NCBI RefSeq assembly: GCF_017312365.1
Contig: NZ_BLJI01000018.1
Span: 1 to 64,000 of the forward strand
DNA length: 64,000 nucleotides
Reading direction: 5' to 3'
DNA from: Chroococcus sp. FPU101
GTDB taxonomy: Bacteria; Cyanobacteriota; Cyanobacteriia; Cyanobacteriales; Microcystaceae
This document shows, one piece after another, positions 46,546-55,530 of the stretch. Position 1 is the first letter of the stretch, and each line of letters opens with the position of its first letter. Below the pieces are notes generated by a model. It had not been told where the DNA came from and did no database searches. It worked only from the letters and a program-made list of their open reading frames with translations. The position numbers and the translations under genes were made by a program.

Positions 46546-46560
46546 TAGCAAACCCTATTT

Positions 46561-46577
46561 AGTTTGACTATCAAACT
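46561..46577. terminator. Weak hairpin between convergent genes
   Basis: AGTTTG at 46561-46566 pairs with CAAACT at 46572-46577. It lies in the 56-base gap between the hydrolase gene and the gene at 46602-47084. Short, with no T tract. Confidence 0.35.
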
Positions 46578-46601
46578 TCTAGAAGTGTTGATTTAGAACT
46601 A

Positions 46602-47084
46602 CTATAATACGGTAAATTCAAGAACATCATGAGTTCCACCTCTTAAAACAGAATCAGTTTGTTTACCTCGTAAACGTTTGTCTAAAAATGTTTCTAGAAA
46701 TCCTTGAATGGCACCCAAAGTATAAGTACAATTACGGCTAGATCCTTGAGGTTCACCTGCCGAGCAAATCGTTTCTTTGGTGTAAACTTGATAAACTTCT
46801 CCAACTTGAAGAATTTGATCGACGATGCACAAGCGTGTCCCTTCTTTTCCAATAGCTTCATTCACTCTTACTTTAATTTCATCCATCGTCATATTATCGG
46901 AAGCTTTCGCTAAACCCAGAGATTCAGCTAACTGTTTACCGCGCTTTCTTCCTGCTGCGACTAATGCGATCATTGCCGCTTTTTCACCTAGTGCATCTTC
47001 TAAACCGATAACAATTGCTTTTGTACAAACTATACTACTAAAGTCGCCTAAATCTGGTCGTAGTAATTCTTGAGCAACTGGCAT
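46602..47084 (-). CDS. Hypothetical cyanobacterial protein, 160 aa
   Basis: A soluble 160-residue protein beginning MPVAQELLRPDLGDFSSIVC. The second half (CIVDQILQVGEVYQVYTKET; ICSAGEPQGSSRNCTYTLGA; IQGFLETFLDKRL) has a faint likeness to V4R/4-vinyl-reductase-like small-molecule binding domains, with Cys residues at comparable spots, but I would not assign it. AAAGG lies about 15 bases before the ATG. It is convergent with the hydrolase gene. Confidence 0.6.
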   Translation of the reverse strand: MPVAQELLRPDLGDFSSIVCTKAIVIGLEDALGEKAAMIALVAAGRKRGKQLAESLGLAKASDNMTMDEIKVRVNEAIGKEGTRLCIVDQILQVGEVYQVYTKETICSAGEPQGSSRNCTYTLGAIQGFLETFLDKRLRGKQTDSVLRGGTHDVLEFTVL

Positions 47085-47426
47085 AATTTTCTACCTTTCG
47101 TAATTACTATAGCTTCAATGAATCTTTTTGTGATTCAGTCTTAATTTTTATCTTAATAATTTATTTATTGATCTGAAACTGAGTATTTACTGATTTTATG
47201 TGTTTTTATGTAACGTAAGTAATTATTACTAAAAATGAATTAACACGATCGTTTATTCCTTAAGACGGACGGTAGGACAAGTCCAATTCGTTAGTCTGAA
47301 AAGGATACAGTGTTCTGTGTAATAGTGAATTGCTTCATGATGGCACAACGAGTAGCGATCACAATTTTAGATTAAATCTTCAGTTAACAAGTAATGCTCT
47401 TTTCTTTGGAGAAGGAAGAAAAAAAT
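47085..47426. other. Gap of about 340 bases between divergent genes
   Basis: It contains a 13-bp palindrome AGTAATTATTACT at 47218-47230. An upstream in-frame ATG at 47394 could lengthen the stress-protein gene. No other gene, RNA or terminator is apparent. Confidence 0.35.
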
Positions 47427-47990
47427 ATGAGTGAAAATCTTAAACGTGCTGTTGGCATATTTAGCGATCCTCAAATCGTTGAAGACGCACTTAATGATAT
47501 CAAAGCGTCGGGTTTTGACATGGATAAGGTTTCTGTAATTGCTAAACAGATAGACAAAGATACCCAGTTTGCCGACGCTCAAGTTAGTGGACACGTTGGT
47601 AGTAAAGAGGTCAAGGGGACGACGGGAATTGTTAAAGATACGGCTATGAGTGGGGTAATAGCTACCTTTTTAGTTGGTTTGAGTAGTCTTGTTTTACCCA
47701 GTATCGGCCCTGTGATTGCTGCGGGAACGGCGGCAGTTGCTCTTGTTGCTACCGTAGTCAGTAGCGGTGTAGAAGCAGCATCAATCGGTGATTTAGTCAA
47801 GGCTCTGGTTGAAAGTGGTATACCCGAAGAGGATGCCAAAGTCTATAGCGATCGTCTAATTGCGGGAGATCCTTTGATTATAGTTGATGGCAATGCGGAA
47901 GATCTTGAACAGGTAGCAGCTATTTTAGAAAAGCGCAAAATTCAAAATTGGGCTATCTATCCGAGCAAAAATCTTTCACAGGCTACATAA
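47427..47990 (+). CDS. General stress protein 17M-like membrane protein
   Basis: About 187 residues. The N-terminal part (RAVGIFSDPQIVEDALNDIK and ASGFDMDKVSVIAKQ) is the YflT/GSP17M heat-stress domain. A Gly/Ala-rich hydrophobic middle follows (VIATFLVGLSSLVLPSIGPV; AVALVATVVSSGVEAA), then a C-terminal dimer-like part (VESGIPEEDAKVYSDRL; PLIIVDGNAEDLEQVAAIL). Members are membrane-linked stress proteins of unknown mechanism. I start at the ATG 47427, which has GGAGAAGGAAG before it; the ATG at 47394 would include that ribosome site within the coding part. Confidence 0.75.
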   Translation: MSENLKRAVGIFSDPQIVEDALNDIKASGFDMDKVSVIAKQIDKDTQFADAQVSGHVGSKEVKGTTGIVKDTAMSGVIATFLVGLSSLVLPSIGPVIAAGTAAVALVATVVSSGVEAASIGDLVKALVESGIPEEDAKVYSDRLIAGDPLIIVDGNAEDLEQVAAILEKRKIQNWAIYPSKNLSQAT

Positions 47991-48008
47991 AACTTTACCA
48001 TGTTAGTT

Positions 48009-49382
48009 TTATTCAGATAAATGATTAAGCTCATTTTCTGAGTTTTGATCTCCTACTGATTCTTGACGATGAATCCGAATTTGAGTTAAACGAGGCCCTT
48101 GGGCGGCGACAACTGCGAATTCTAAGTTATTGTAATTATAAATTTCTCCTTGATGAGGGATTTTTTGCAGTTCATAGAGTAAAAACCCGCCCAAGGTTTG
48201 ATATTCATCGGTGACAGGTAAATCGATATTTAAAGCTTTGTTAACTTCTTCTAAATCCATTTGTGCTTGCACTAAGAAAGTGTCTTCGTCTATCTTTTGA
48301 ACATCAACAGGTTCTAAATTATTATCATCGGATTCATCGCCGATAATTTCTGCAATGATGTCTTGTATTGTGATTAAACCCGATGTTCCACCAAATTCAT
48401 CGATTAAAATCACCATTTTGGCGTTTGATTCCTGCATAATCGATAATAATTCACTTAAAGGGATGGATTCGGGATAAAAATTAACCGGTTTAATCCAAGA
48501 TTGTAATAAAGTGTCATTAAGATTTCTACCTTGAGCTAAAGGCAAAGCCAAATCTTTAAATTCAATTACGCCTTTAATCTCATCTAATGAGTGTCCTTTA
48601 ACTGGATAACGAGAATAGCCACTTGCGGAAACTTCTTCTAATAAATCCTTAAATGTAGCCTCTTTTTCTACAGCCGCAATTTGAGTTCGTGGAATCATAA
48701 TTTCTTCGGCTGTTACTTTTTTGAATTCAAAGACGTTATTAATAATTTCTCGTTGCTCTTCTTCTAAACCCATTGATACTTCATCAGTACTAATCATTAA
48801 TTGTAATTCTTGTGGAGTGACGCGATCATGCCATCTTGTATCTGACGAACGAATCCCCAATAAACTGAGTAAAAAACGGGTCGATTGATTTAAAATCCAA
48901 ATAAAAGGATTAAATACTTTTGCAATGACTCCGATGGGTAAGGCTAAGATTTTGGCTAGTTTTTCGGCATAGATGAGAGCGACTGATTTGGGGCAAAGTT
49001 CGCCTAAAATAATCTGTAAATATGCAATTAAAAAAAATGCGATCGGAATCGAAAAAGCATGAGCATAAAACTCAGATGTTTGTGGAGATAGTGGCAGACG
49101 TAAGATACAATCTTTGACTAAAGTTGCCATTGTACTTTCGCCGATCCACCCCAAAGCCAAACTCGAAAGCGTAATGCCAAGTTGAGTGGTTGATAAAAGA
49201 CGATCTAAACTTCTTTGTAATGATTGTACCGTTTGGGCTAATAGATCTCCACTTTCTACGAGTTGTATAATTCGAGAACGCCGTACCGAAACAATCGAAA
49301 ATTCTGCCGTCACAAAAAAAGCATTGAGAAAAATTAATAAGAAAACTAAAGATAATCTTAAAATAATATCGTCAGTAGTCAT
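48009..49382 (-). CDS. HlyC/CorC (CNNM) family transporter-like protein
   Basis: A 457-residue protein in the DUF21-CBS-CBS-CorC_HlyC order. The first 190 or so residues carry four helices (LSLVFLLIFLNAFFVTAEFS; SIPIAFFLIAYLQIILGELC). Two CBS domains follow (VTAEEIMIPRTQIAAVEKEA; LSELLSIMQESNAKMVILID). The small C-terminal domain (QMDLEEVNKALNIDLPVTDE) is also found in magnesium exporters. Although often named haemolysin, CNNM homologues act in Mg2+ or Na+ extrusion. The gene is convergent with the stress protein. Confidence 0.9.
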   Translation of the reverse strand: MTTDDIILRLSLVFLLIFLNAFFVTAEFSIVSVRRSRIIQLVESGDLLAQTVQSLQRSLDRLLSTTQLGITLSSLALGWIGESTMATLVKDCILRLPLSPQTSEFYAHAFSIPIAFFLIAYLQIILGELCPKSVALIYAEKLAKILALPIGVIAKVFNPFIWILNQSTRFLLSLLGIRSSDTRWHDRVTPQELQLMISTDEVSMGLEEEQREIINNVFEFKKVTAEEIMIPRTQIAAVEKEATFKDLLEEVSASGYSRYPVKGHSLDEIKGVIEFKDLALPLAQGRNLNDTLLQSWIKPVNFYPESIPLSELLSIMQESNAKMVILIDEFGGTSGLITIQDIIAEIIGDESDDNNLEPVDVQKIDEDTFLVQAQMDLEEVNKALNIDLPVTDEYQTLGGFLLYELQKIPHQGEIYNYNNLEFAVVAAQGPRLTQIRIHRQESVGDQNSENELNHLSE

Positions 49383-49432
49383 TTAGATAAAAGAGATAAT
49401 CTCTGGAATTCGGATATTTTTTCAGACAATCA

Positions 49433-50149
49433 TTAATTTGCTATTGCCTGCTCTGATGAACTAATTGGAATATTAGAAATATCAAGTTTCAGTTTTTGTT
49501 CAGGATAATCTGTTAATTTTAAAGAAATTAATTTACTATTTTTTTCAATTAAAGCGATCGGAATTTCAACTGTTCCTTTAAAGGTTTCGCCATTTGCTGG
49601 AATTTCACTAGGTAAGCCTTCAGTAATCGCGCTTAAGATTTGTCCTTGATTATCTTGAACTTCTAAAAAACTGTAAAGAAATTGTATGGTTTGGTTACCT
49701 TCATTTTTAAGACTAATATCAAAAATTAGAGAGTCTCCTTGATAACTGGCTTTCGTAATCTCTAAAGTCATTTTTTTATCTTGAACTTTTAAGGGAAAAT
49801 TGAAGGTAAGATCTTGATTTTTTGAGGCAGTGGCTTCAGTTTTTTCAAGTGAAGAGACGGGTTCAGTTTCCTTTTTCGGCTCATTCTTGGCTTTAGATTT
49901 TGTTTTTTGATTTTGGATGTAGGTTTCTACTTTTTTAATAATTTGCTTTTCATTAACGGGTTTGAAAGCTTGAGGGCGGGCTGTCTGTGAAGCCGATGTC
50001 GAAAACTTCTTGCTAGGATTGACATCGGGGGAACTGACTCCTTTGATTGCCTCAGCCCCTAGTTTATAGGCTAACACAGCACTTCCAATGCCTGCTCCTA
50101 AAATAGAAACTAAGATAGCAAGGGTCAGTTGATACGTTTTAATTTTCAT
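49433..50149 (-). CDS. Hypothetical membrane-anchored protein
   Basis: A 238-residue protein. A single N-terminal membrane helix (LTLAILVSILGAGIGSAVLA) is followed by a Lys/Ser/Thr-rich linker to about residue 115 and a C-terminal beta-sandwich (MTLEITKASYQGDSLIFDIS, LKNEGNQTIQFLYSFLEVQD) of the telomeric-repeat-like/DUF4352 kind. Such proteins are usually periplasmic or lipoprotein-like. Function unknown. It is 50 bases upstream of the CorC-like gene in the same direction, so the two may be co-transcribed. Confidence 0.62.
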   Translation of the reverse strand: MKIKTYQLTLAILVSILGAGIGSAVLAYKLGAEAIKGVSSPDVNPSKKFSTSASQTARPQAFKPVNEKQIIKKVETYIQNQKTKSKAKNEPKKETEPVSSLEKTEATASKNQDLTFNFPLKVQDKKMTLEITKASYQGDSLIFDISLKNEGNQTIQFLYSFLEVQDNQGQILSAITEGLPSEIPANGETFKGTVEIPIALIEKNSKLISLKLTDYPEQKLKLDISNIPISSSEQAIAN

Positions 50150-50224
50150 TTTAGCGATCGCCGTTCTTTGGACTTAAATACTCAAAGCTTAATTAAACAG
50201 GATATAATACACTGAGAATAATAA

Positions 50225-50297
50225 CCAGGGTTGGCCGAGCGGTTGAGGCAGCGAACTCATAATTCGCGCAAGGCAGGTTCAACTCCTGCACCCTGGA
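50225..50297 (+). tRNA. tRNA with CAT anticodon, probably tRNA-Ile2
   Basis: A full cloverleaf: acceptor CCAGGGT (50225-50231) with ACCCTGG (50290-50296), discriminator A50297, D arm GCCGAGCGGTTGAGGC, anticodon stem GCGAA/TTCGC enclosing CTCATAA, a five-base variable loop and T arm GCAGG-TTCAACT-CCTGC. CCA is not encoded. The anticodon is CAT. The stem-loop GCGA-CTCATAA-TCGC resembles tRNA-Ile2, whose C34 is changed to lysidine by TilS. There is no GGG/CCC stem as in initiator tRNA. The C1-G72 pair is unusual for tRNA-Ile, so elongator tRNA-Met remains possible. Confidence 0.88.
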
Positions 50298-50324
50298 TCG
50301 AAGAGTCGAACCCGTAACAAACGG

Positions 50325-50777
50325 TTAGGGACTTAAATAAGAAGGATCATCTTGAATTGAACTATTAAAAGGATTGGGTGCATCCTGAGTTCTCAGACGT
50401 GGTTTATTAAATTCTTGCTCTTTAAAATAGGTATACAACGCCCCTACAAGTTTCCCATCTCTAGCAATAAGATTATCTAGAAACGATCCAGGGAAAGTCC
50501 GTGCGCCAAATATATTATTAATTTGTCCTGAGATACCCGTAATATCATGAAAGGTTCCAGTATTGTGATTAAAGGCTCGATCAAATAAGGTAGAAAGATC
50601 ATTATTGAGCATACCACCATCTAGGGTAGCAGAAAAATTACTATCACTGAGTTGTGTATCTTCCTGTTGAGCGACTTCAAAGGAAACTTCATCGGCTCTA
50701 ACCCCAGGGGCTAAAATAAGAGAGGTTACTAAAAGACTGGGAATCCAAAGACCCAGATTTTTTCTAATGGCCATCAT
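50325..50777 (-). CDS. Hypothetical exported protein, 150 aa
   Basis: The N-terminus MMAIRKNLGLWIPSLLVTSL ILAPGVRA is a clear signal peptide with an ARA-type cleavage site. The mature protein is acidic and polar, without Cys or recognisable domain (SLSTLF-like DLSTLFDRAFNHNTGTFHDI; GSFLDNLIARDGKLVGALYT). A TTG at 50786 would add three residues, but TTGGAG just before the ATG at 50777 is the ribosome site. The gene lies 27 bases past the tRNA, on the opposite strand. Function unknown. Confidence 0.62.
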   Translation of the reverse strand: MMAIRKNLGLWIPSLLVTSLILAPGVRADEVSFEVAQQEDTQLSDSNFSATLDGGMLNNDLSTLFDRAFNHNTGTFHDITGISGQINNIFGARTFPGSFLDNLIARDGKLVGALYTYFKEQEFNKPRLRTQDAPNPFNSSIQDDPSYLSP

Positions 50778-50977
50778 TTGCTCCAAATGTTTAAAGATGT
50801 TAAGAAAGTTGCAACAACATCATCGGTTTTGTCGGGTATTTTACGTGAATTTATCTAAGTAAATTTATTTAAAATCCTAATAAAACAATAGATGAAATGT
50901 TGAACCAGCTTGACCCAATTGTAGCCGATCAATTAATAAAATTGAATCAAATTAAATGATATTTTGAACCACAAAAA

Positions 50978-51586
50978 ATGAAATTTATGTCTAATTTTTC
51001 AGTAGCGATCGCATCTCGTCCCGCCCTCCGTGAATTTCTGCTCAATTTACTCCTTCAGTTAGCCTATCGAGAAGGTGATTTTGTTTTATCTTCTGGGCAA
51101 AAAAGTTCCTATTATATCAATGGCAAAGAAGTGACTCTTAATGCTGAAGGAGCCTTAGCCATTGGTCGTTTAATTTTGCCACTCCTGCCCCCACAAACCG
51201 ATGCTGTCGCGGGATTAACATTAGGCGCAGATCCCATTGTTTCGGCGGTAAGTGTTGTATCAGCCTATGAAGCTCGTCCTATTCCAGCATTAATTATTCG
51301 TAAAGAAGCCAAAGGTCACGGAACTAAAGCCTATATTGAAGGGCCTACACTTTCTTCGGGTGCTAAGGTAGTGGTTCTAGAAGACGTTGTAACCACTGGA
51401 AAATCAGCCTTACAAGCCGTTGAACGCTTAAAAGACGCGGGGTATGTCGTCGAACAAATTATTGCTTTAGTAGACCGAGAACAGGGTGGCGGGGAACTTT
51501 ATGAGTCCTTGGGGCTTAAATTCCAAGCTTTGTTTTCGATTCGGGAACTACAACAACGATATCAGGAGTTGTCAGTTAGTAATTGA
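50978..51586 (+). CDS. pyrE: Orotate phosphoribosyltransferase
   Basis: Makes orotidine 5'-phosphate from orotate and PRPP in pyrimidine synthesis (EC 2.4.2.10). The PRPP motif is VVVLEDVVTTGKSALQAVER. Other family blocks are SSGQKSSYYINGKEVTLNAE, AVAGLTLGADPIVSAVS and ALIIRKEAKGHGTKAYIEGP. The 202 residues fit the family. An alternative ATG lies three codons in. It stands upstream of the M16 pair with a 44-base gap; a shared transcript is possible. Confidence 0.95.
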   Translation: MKFMSNFSVAIASRPALREFLLNLLLQLAYREGDFVLSSGQKSSYYINGKEVTLNAEGALAIGRLILPLLPPQTDAVAGLTLGADPIVSAVSVVSAYEARPIPALIIRKEAKGHGTKAYIEGPTLSSGAKVVVLEDVVTTGKSALQAVERLKDAGYVVEQIIALVDREQGGGELYESLGLKFQALFSIRELQQRYQELSVSN

Positions 51587-51630
51587 TAATAGTTAGGATA
51601 GCTAAGGAACTGCTCACTTAAATTATCAAT

Positions 51631-53151
51631 ATGGGATTTTTAAGAACCATTATCGGTTTGGCACTTGGCTTAACCCTGTTTATATCAAGTTGGGGTTTAT
51701 TGCCCTCTCATGTAATTGCACAAGAAATCAATCCTTATCTCAAACAAGCCACAGAACGAGTTACCGAATTTACCCTCGATAACGGGTTAAAATTTATTGT
51801 CATGGAAAACCGTGATGCTCCCGTTGTTTCCTTTTTTACCTATGCAGATGTGGGGGGAGTCGATGAACCTGTTGGCAAAACAGGGGTGGCTCATTTTTTG
51901 GAACATTTGGCTTTTAAGGGGACTAGAGAAATTGGTACCACTGATTATCAGGCGGAAAAAGCAATTTTAGACCGTCAGGATCAAGTTTATGACCAGATAC
52001 AAACCGCTAAAAAATTAGGTAAGTCCGCAGACGTTAAACAATTAAGCCAAGAATTTGAACAATTACAAGCACAAGCTAATCAATTTGTCAAGCAAAATGA
52101 ATTTGGTCAAATTGTCGAACGTTCGGGGGGAGTTGGCTTAAATGCGGCAACTTCGGCGGATGCAACGGTCTATTTTTATAGTTTTCCTGCTAATAAACTA
52201 GAAATGTGGATGTCCCTTGAATCAGAACGCTTTTTAGATCCTGTGTTTCGAGAATTTTATAAAGAAAAAGAAGTGATTCTCGAAGAACGTCGTCTCAGAA
52301 CCGATAATAATCCAGTTGGTCAAATGATTGAAGCTTTTATCGACAAAGCGTTTACGAAACATCCCTACAAGCGTCCTGTCATTGGTTATGACGAGGATAT
52401 CCGTAATTTATCTAGAGAGGATGTGACACAGTTTTTTAACGCTTATTATCCACCGAATAATTTAACAATTGCGATCGTTGGTGATGTCGATGCTGCTAAA
52501 GTAGAAGAATTAGCAAAGATTTATTTTGGTCGTTATACGGCAAAACCCAAACCTAGCGAAAATATTTCTATTGAACCGCAACAAACCGCATCAAGAGAAG
52601 TTGATTTAACCCTACCTTCCCAACCTTGGTACTTTAAAGGGTATCATCGTCCAGAATTGAATCATCCTGATAATGCGATATATGAAGTGATTACTACTTT
52701 GATGAGTAATGGCAGAACATCGCGTTTGTATCGTTCTTTGGTTGAAGACAAACAAATCGCGTTAGTTGCACAGGGATTTAATGGTTTTCCAGGGGACAAA
52801 TATCCGAATTTAATTTTGTTTTATGCGATGACTTCACCCAATGGAACCCTCGAAGAAGTACAAAAAGCATTAAACCAAGAAATTGAACGTCTTAAAAATG
52901 AACCCGTCTCCGAAAAAGAATTACAACGGGCTAAAAATCAACTACGGGCGCAACTCCTGCGTACTCTCAATTCTAATTCGGGAATGGCACAAGCCTTAGC
53001 CGAATACGACGTTAAAACAGGAAGTTGGCGCAATTTATTTAATCAAATCGATCAATTTTCGGCGGTTAGTGCTGAAGATATTCAACGTGTCGCTATTTCT
53101 ACCTTTAAAGAAGAAAATAGCACGATCGGACGCATTCAACCCGCACAATAA
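51631..53151 (+). CDS. M16 family zinc peptidase, catalytic subunit
   Basis: A 506-residue exported M16 protease. The signal peptide is at residues 1-31 (LALGLTLFISSWGLLPSHVIA). The inverted zinc motif H88-F-L-E91-H92 is in TGVAHFLEHLAFKG, and the distal Glu is in KEKEVILEERRLRTDNNP. The C-terminal half is the second M16 domain (AMTSPNGTLEEVQKALNQEI). A coiled insert (ILDRQDQVYDQIQTAKKLGK) is typical of cyanobacterial and plastid-related forms. It is followed 15 bases later by an M16 protein without the zinc motif, the usual active/inactive heterodimer as in mitochondrial processing peptidase-like pairs. The substrate is unknown. Confidence 0.92.
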   Translation: MGFLRTIIGLALGLTLFISSWGLLPSHVIAQEINPYLKQATERVTEFTLDNGLKFIVMENRDAPVVSFFTYADVGGVDEPVGKTGVAHFLEHLAFKGTREIGTTDYQAEKAILDRQDQVYDQIQTAKKLGKSADVKQLSQEFEQLQAQANQFVKQNEFGQIVERSGGVGLNAATSADATVYFYSFPANKLEMWMSLESERFLDPVFREFYKEKEVILEERRLRTDNNPVGQMIEAFIDKAFTKHPYKRPVIGYDEDIRNLSREDVTQFFNAYYPPNNLTIAIVGDVDAAKVEELAKIYFGRYTAKPKPSENISIEPQQTASREVDLTLPSQPWYFKGYHRPELNHPDNAIYEVITTLMSNGRTSRLYRSLVEDKQIALVAQGFNGFPGDKYPNLILFYAMTSPNGTLEEVQKALNQEIERLKNEPVSEKELQRAKNQLRAQLLRTLNSNSGMAQALAEYDVKTGSWRNLFNQIDQFSAVSAEDIQRVAISTFKEENSTIGRIQPAQ

Positions 53152-53166
53152 ATAAGGATCACATCT

Positions 53167-54630
53167 ATGCAAAAATCGTTTAAGCGTTTTCAGTGGTTAA
53201 GTATATTTGTATTAGTTTTGGTGATGGTTTTAACTCTGCGTTTACCTGCTATTGCCCAAACTCCTAGACAATATAATGAGATAACCTTTCCTCCTTTACC
53301 CGAAATCAAAATCCCAAAATACGATCGCTATCAACTCAAAAATGGCATGATTGTATATTTAATGGAAGATCATCAACTTCCTTTAATTAGCGGTAATGCG
53401 TTGATTCGGACAGGTTCACGCTTAGAACCCTCGAAAAAAGTCGGTTTAGCGGAACTGGCAGGAACCATGCTGCGTATCGGAGGTACCCAGTATCATTCAC
53501 CTTCCCAAGTCAATGAACTCCTCGATCAAAATGCTGCTATTGTAGAAACATTGATCGGTACATCGTCAGGAAGTGCTAGTTTTAACGCTCTTAAAGAAGA
53601 TATTGAACCCGTCTTTGGACTCTTTGCTGAAATCCTGCGTTATCCTGTTTTTGATGATAAACAATTGACAATCGCCAAAACACAACAAAAAGGGGAAATT
53701 TCTCGCAGAAACGATGACCCTGGTGATATAGCGAGTCGAGAGTTCCAAAAGCTTATCTATGGTGAAAGTAGTCCTTATGCGCGGACAATTGAATTCACTA
53801 CCTTAAATAATATCTCTCGTGACAATATCGTTGATTTTTATCAAACCTATGTGCGTCCCGATGAAATCATTTTAGGGGTGGTGGGTGATTTTGAACCTCA
53901 ACAAATGAAAGCCCTCATTGAAAAAACCTTTGCTGACTGGAAACCACCCGCGACTCCCCCTAAGATAGATATCCCTACAGCCTCACAAAAATATGATAGG
54001 GGTGTTTTCTTCGTCAATCAACCGCAACTAACCCAAAGTAACATTCTTATCGGACATTTGGGCGGAAAATTGAGTAATCCAGATTATCCAGCACTCAGCG
54101 TCATGAATGAAGTGTTAAATGGATTTGGTGGACGCTTATTTAATCAACTGCGTTCACGTCAAGGATTAGCGTATTCAGTGTATGGGTATTGGAGTGCTAA
54201 TTATGATTTTCCTGGAATGTTTCTTGCGGGTGGACAAACTCGTTCAGAAACAACTGTTACCTTTGTTCAATCTTTACTTAAAGAACTAGAACGAATCCAA
54301 ACCGAACCCATCACGGAACAAGAATTAGCACTAGCCAAAGATTCAATTTTAAATTCATTTGTTTTTAAATTTGCCAATTCTGGTCAAATTTTATCACGTT
54401 TGATGAATTATGAATATTATGGTTATCCTGCTGATTTTATCTTTAACTATCAACGTGGAGTACAAGCAACAACGATTTCAGATATTCAACGTGTCGCCCA
54501 AAAATATCTCAAACCAGACCAAATTGTGACCCTAGTCGTCGGTAATAAACAAACCATTCAACCCCCATTATCCCAACTAGGAGGCGAGGTTAAAGTGGTC
54601 GATGTCACCATTCCTCAACCGAAGAGTTAA
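53167..54630 (+). CDS. M16 family protein, non-catalytic partner
   Basis: A 487-residue exported protein (signal LSIFVLVLVMVLTLRLPAIA). It has two M16 domains, but at the place of the zinc motif it reads VGLAELAGTMLRIGGTQ, so it lacks HxxEH and should be inactive alone. The C-terminal substrate-arm block NQLRSRQGLAYSVYGYW, containing the conserved Arg and Tyr of the second half of M16 enzymes, is intact. It most likely completes the active site of the preceding subunit. Confidence 0.9.
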   Translation: MQKSFKRFQWLSIFVLVLVMVLTLRLPAIAQTPRQYNEITFPPLPEIKIPKYDRYQLKNGMIVYLMEDHQLPLISGNALIRTGSRLEPSKKVGLAELAGTMLRIGGTQYHSPSQVNELLDQNAAIVETLIGTSSGSASFNALKEDIEPVFGLFAEILRYPVFDDKQLTIAKTQQKGEISRRNDDPGDIASREFQKLIYGESSPYARTIEFTTLNNISRDNIVDFYQTYVRPDEIILGVVGDFEPQQMKALIEKTFADWKPPATPPKIDIPTASQKYDRGVFFVNQPQLTQSNILIGHLGGKLSNPDYPALSVMNEVLNGFGGRLFNQLRSRQGLAYSVYGYWSANYDFPGMFLAGGQTRSETTVTFVQSLLKELERIQTEPITEQELALAKDSILNSFVFKFANSGQILSRLMNYEYYGYPADFIFNYQRGVQATTISDIQRVAQKYLKPDQIVTLVVGNKQTIQPPLSQLGGEVKVVDVTIPQPKS

Positions 54631-54637
54631 TCATTTC

Positions 54638-54720
54638 GTAGGGGTCGCGGAAGGCGACTGCACGCCGTTTCACGGAATTTAAAATTCCGTGAGCGGTGCA
54701 GTTTGGTCTCCAAACCCTTC
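54638..54720. repeat. MITE-like nested palindromes
   Basis: Inner stem: CACGGAATTT (54671-54680) with AAATTCCGTG (54682-54691). Around it, ACTGCACGCCG (54657-54667) pairs with CGGTGCAGT (54694-54702) with a bulge. A second hairpin, GTTTGG-TCT-CCAAAC, follows at 54701-54715. It fills the gap between the convergent M16 and pstB genes. It looks like a small dispersed palindromic element that also ends transcription. Confidence 0.65.
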
Positions 54721-54732
54721 TAAAAACAAAAA

Positions 54733-55530
54733 TTATCCAAAACGACCACTAATATAATCTTTAGTTTGCTGATTTTCTGGCTGACTAAACATATCTTGTG
54801 TCCGACCAAATTCGATCAATTCACCCAAATACATAAACGCGGTATAGTCAGAAATTCTCGCCGCTTGTTGCATACTATGGGTCACAATTAAAATTGAAAC
54901 TTGCTCTTTAATAAGACCAATTAACTTTTCAATACTGTTCGTAGCAATGGGGTCTAGTGCCGAGGTGGGTTCATCAAATAAAATAATTTCAGGCTCACTG
55001 ACTAAAGCCCTTGCAATACAAAGACGTTGCTGTTGTCCCCCCGATAAATCATAAGCAGATGCACTCAAACGGTCTTTGACTTCTTCCCAAAGGGCAGCAT
55101 TTCTAAGGGATTTTTCGACTTTTTCATCAATAAGATTGCGTCGCGTTTCTCCCCTGACTCGTAACCCATAGGCGACGTTTTCATAAATCGATTTCGGAAA
55201 CGGATTCGGTTTTTGGAAAACCATACTAATCCGCATTCTAACTTCAATCGGGTCAACCTGACGACCTAAAATATTAACCTCATCTACCGCAATTTGTCCC
55301 TCATAGCGATTTCCTGGGTAAAGGTCGTGCATCCGATTAAAACATCTTAAAAGCGTGGTTTTACCGCACCCTGAAGGGCCAATTAAGGCGGTTACTCTTT
55401 TGTCAGCAACCAGCATATTAATTTTTTTCAGGGCGTGAAATGAACCATAATAAAAATCTAGATTTCTCACCTCTGCTTTTGGAGGTGTATCTAAAAATTC
55501 TTGCGCGATATATGAAATATTTTCTACCAT
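54733..55530 (-). CDS. pstB: Phosphate ABC importer ATPase PstB (second operon)
   Basis: A 265-residue ATPase of the high-affinity phosphate importer: Walker [12 protein letters not shown], the family block [34 protein letters not shown], signature [16 protein letters not shown] and Walker [15 protein letters not shown], then [20 protein letters not shown]. It ends with the family-typical DYISGRFG. It is last gene of the operon pstS-pstC-pstA-pstB and overlaps pstA by seven bases. Confidence 0.96.
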   Translation of the reverse strand: MVENISYIAQEFLDTPPKAEVRNLDFYYGSFHALKKINMLVADKRVTALIGPSGCGKTTLLRCFNRMHDLYPGNRYEGQIAVDEVNILGRQVDPIEVRMRISMVFQKPNPFPKSIYENVAYGLRVRGETRRNLIDEKVEKSLRNAALWEEVKDRLSASAYDLSGGQQQRLCIARALVSEPEIILFDEPTSALDPIATNSIEKLIGLIKEQVSILIVTHSMQQAARISDYTAFMYLGELIEFGRTQDMFSQPENQQTKDYISGRFG

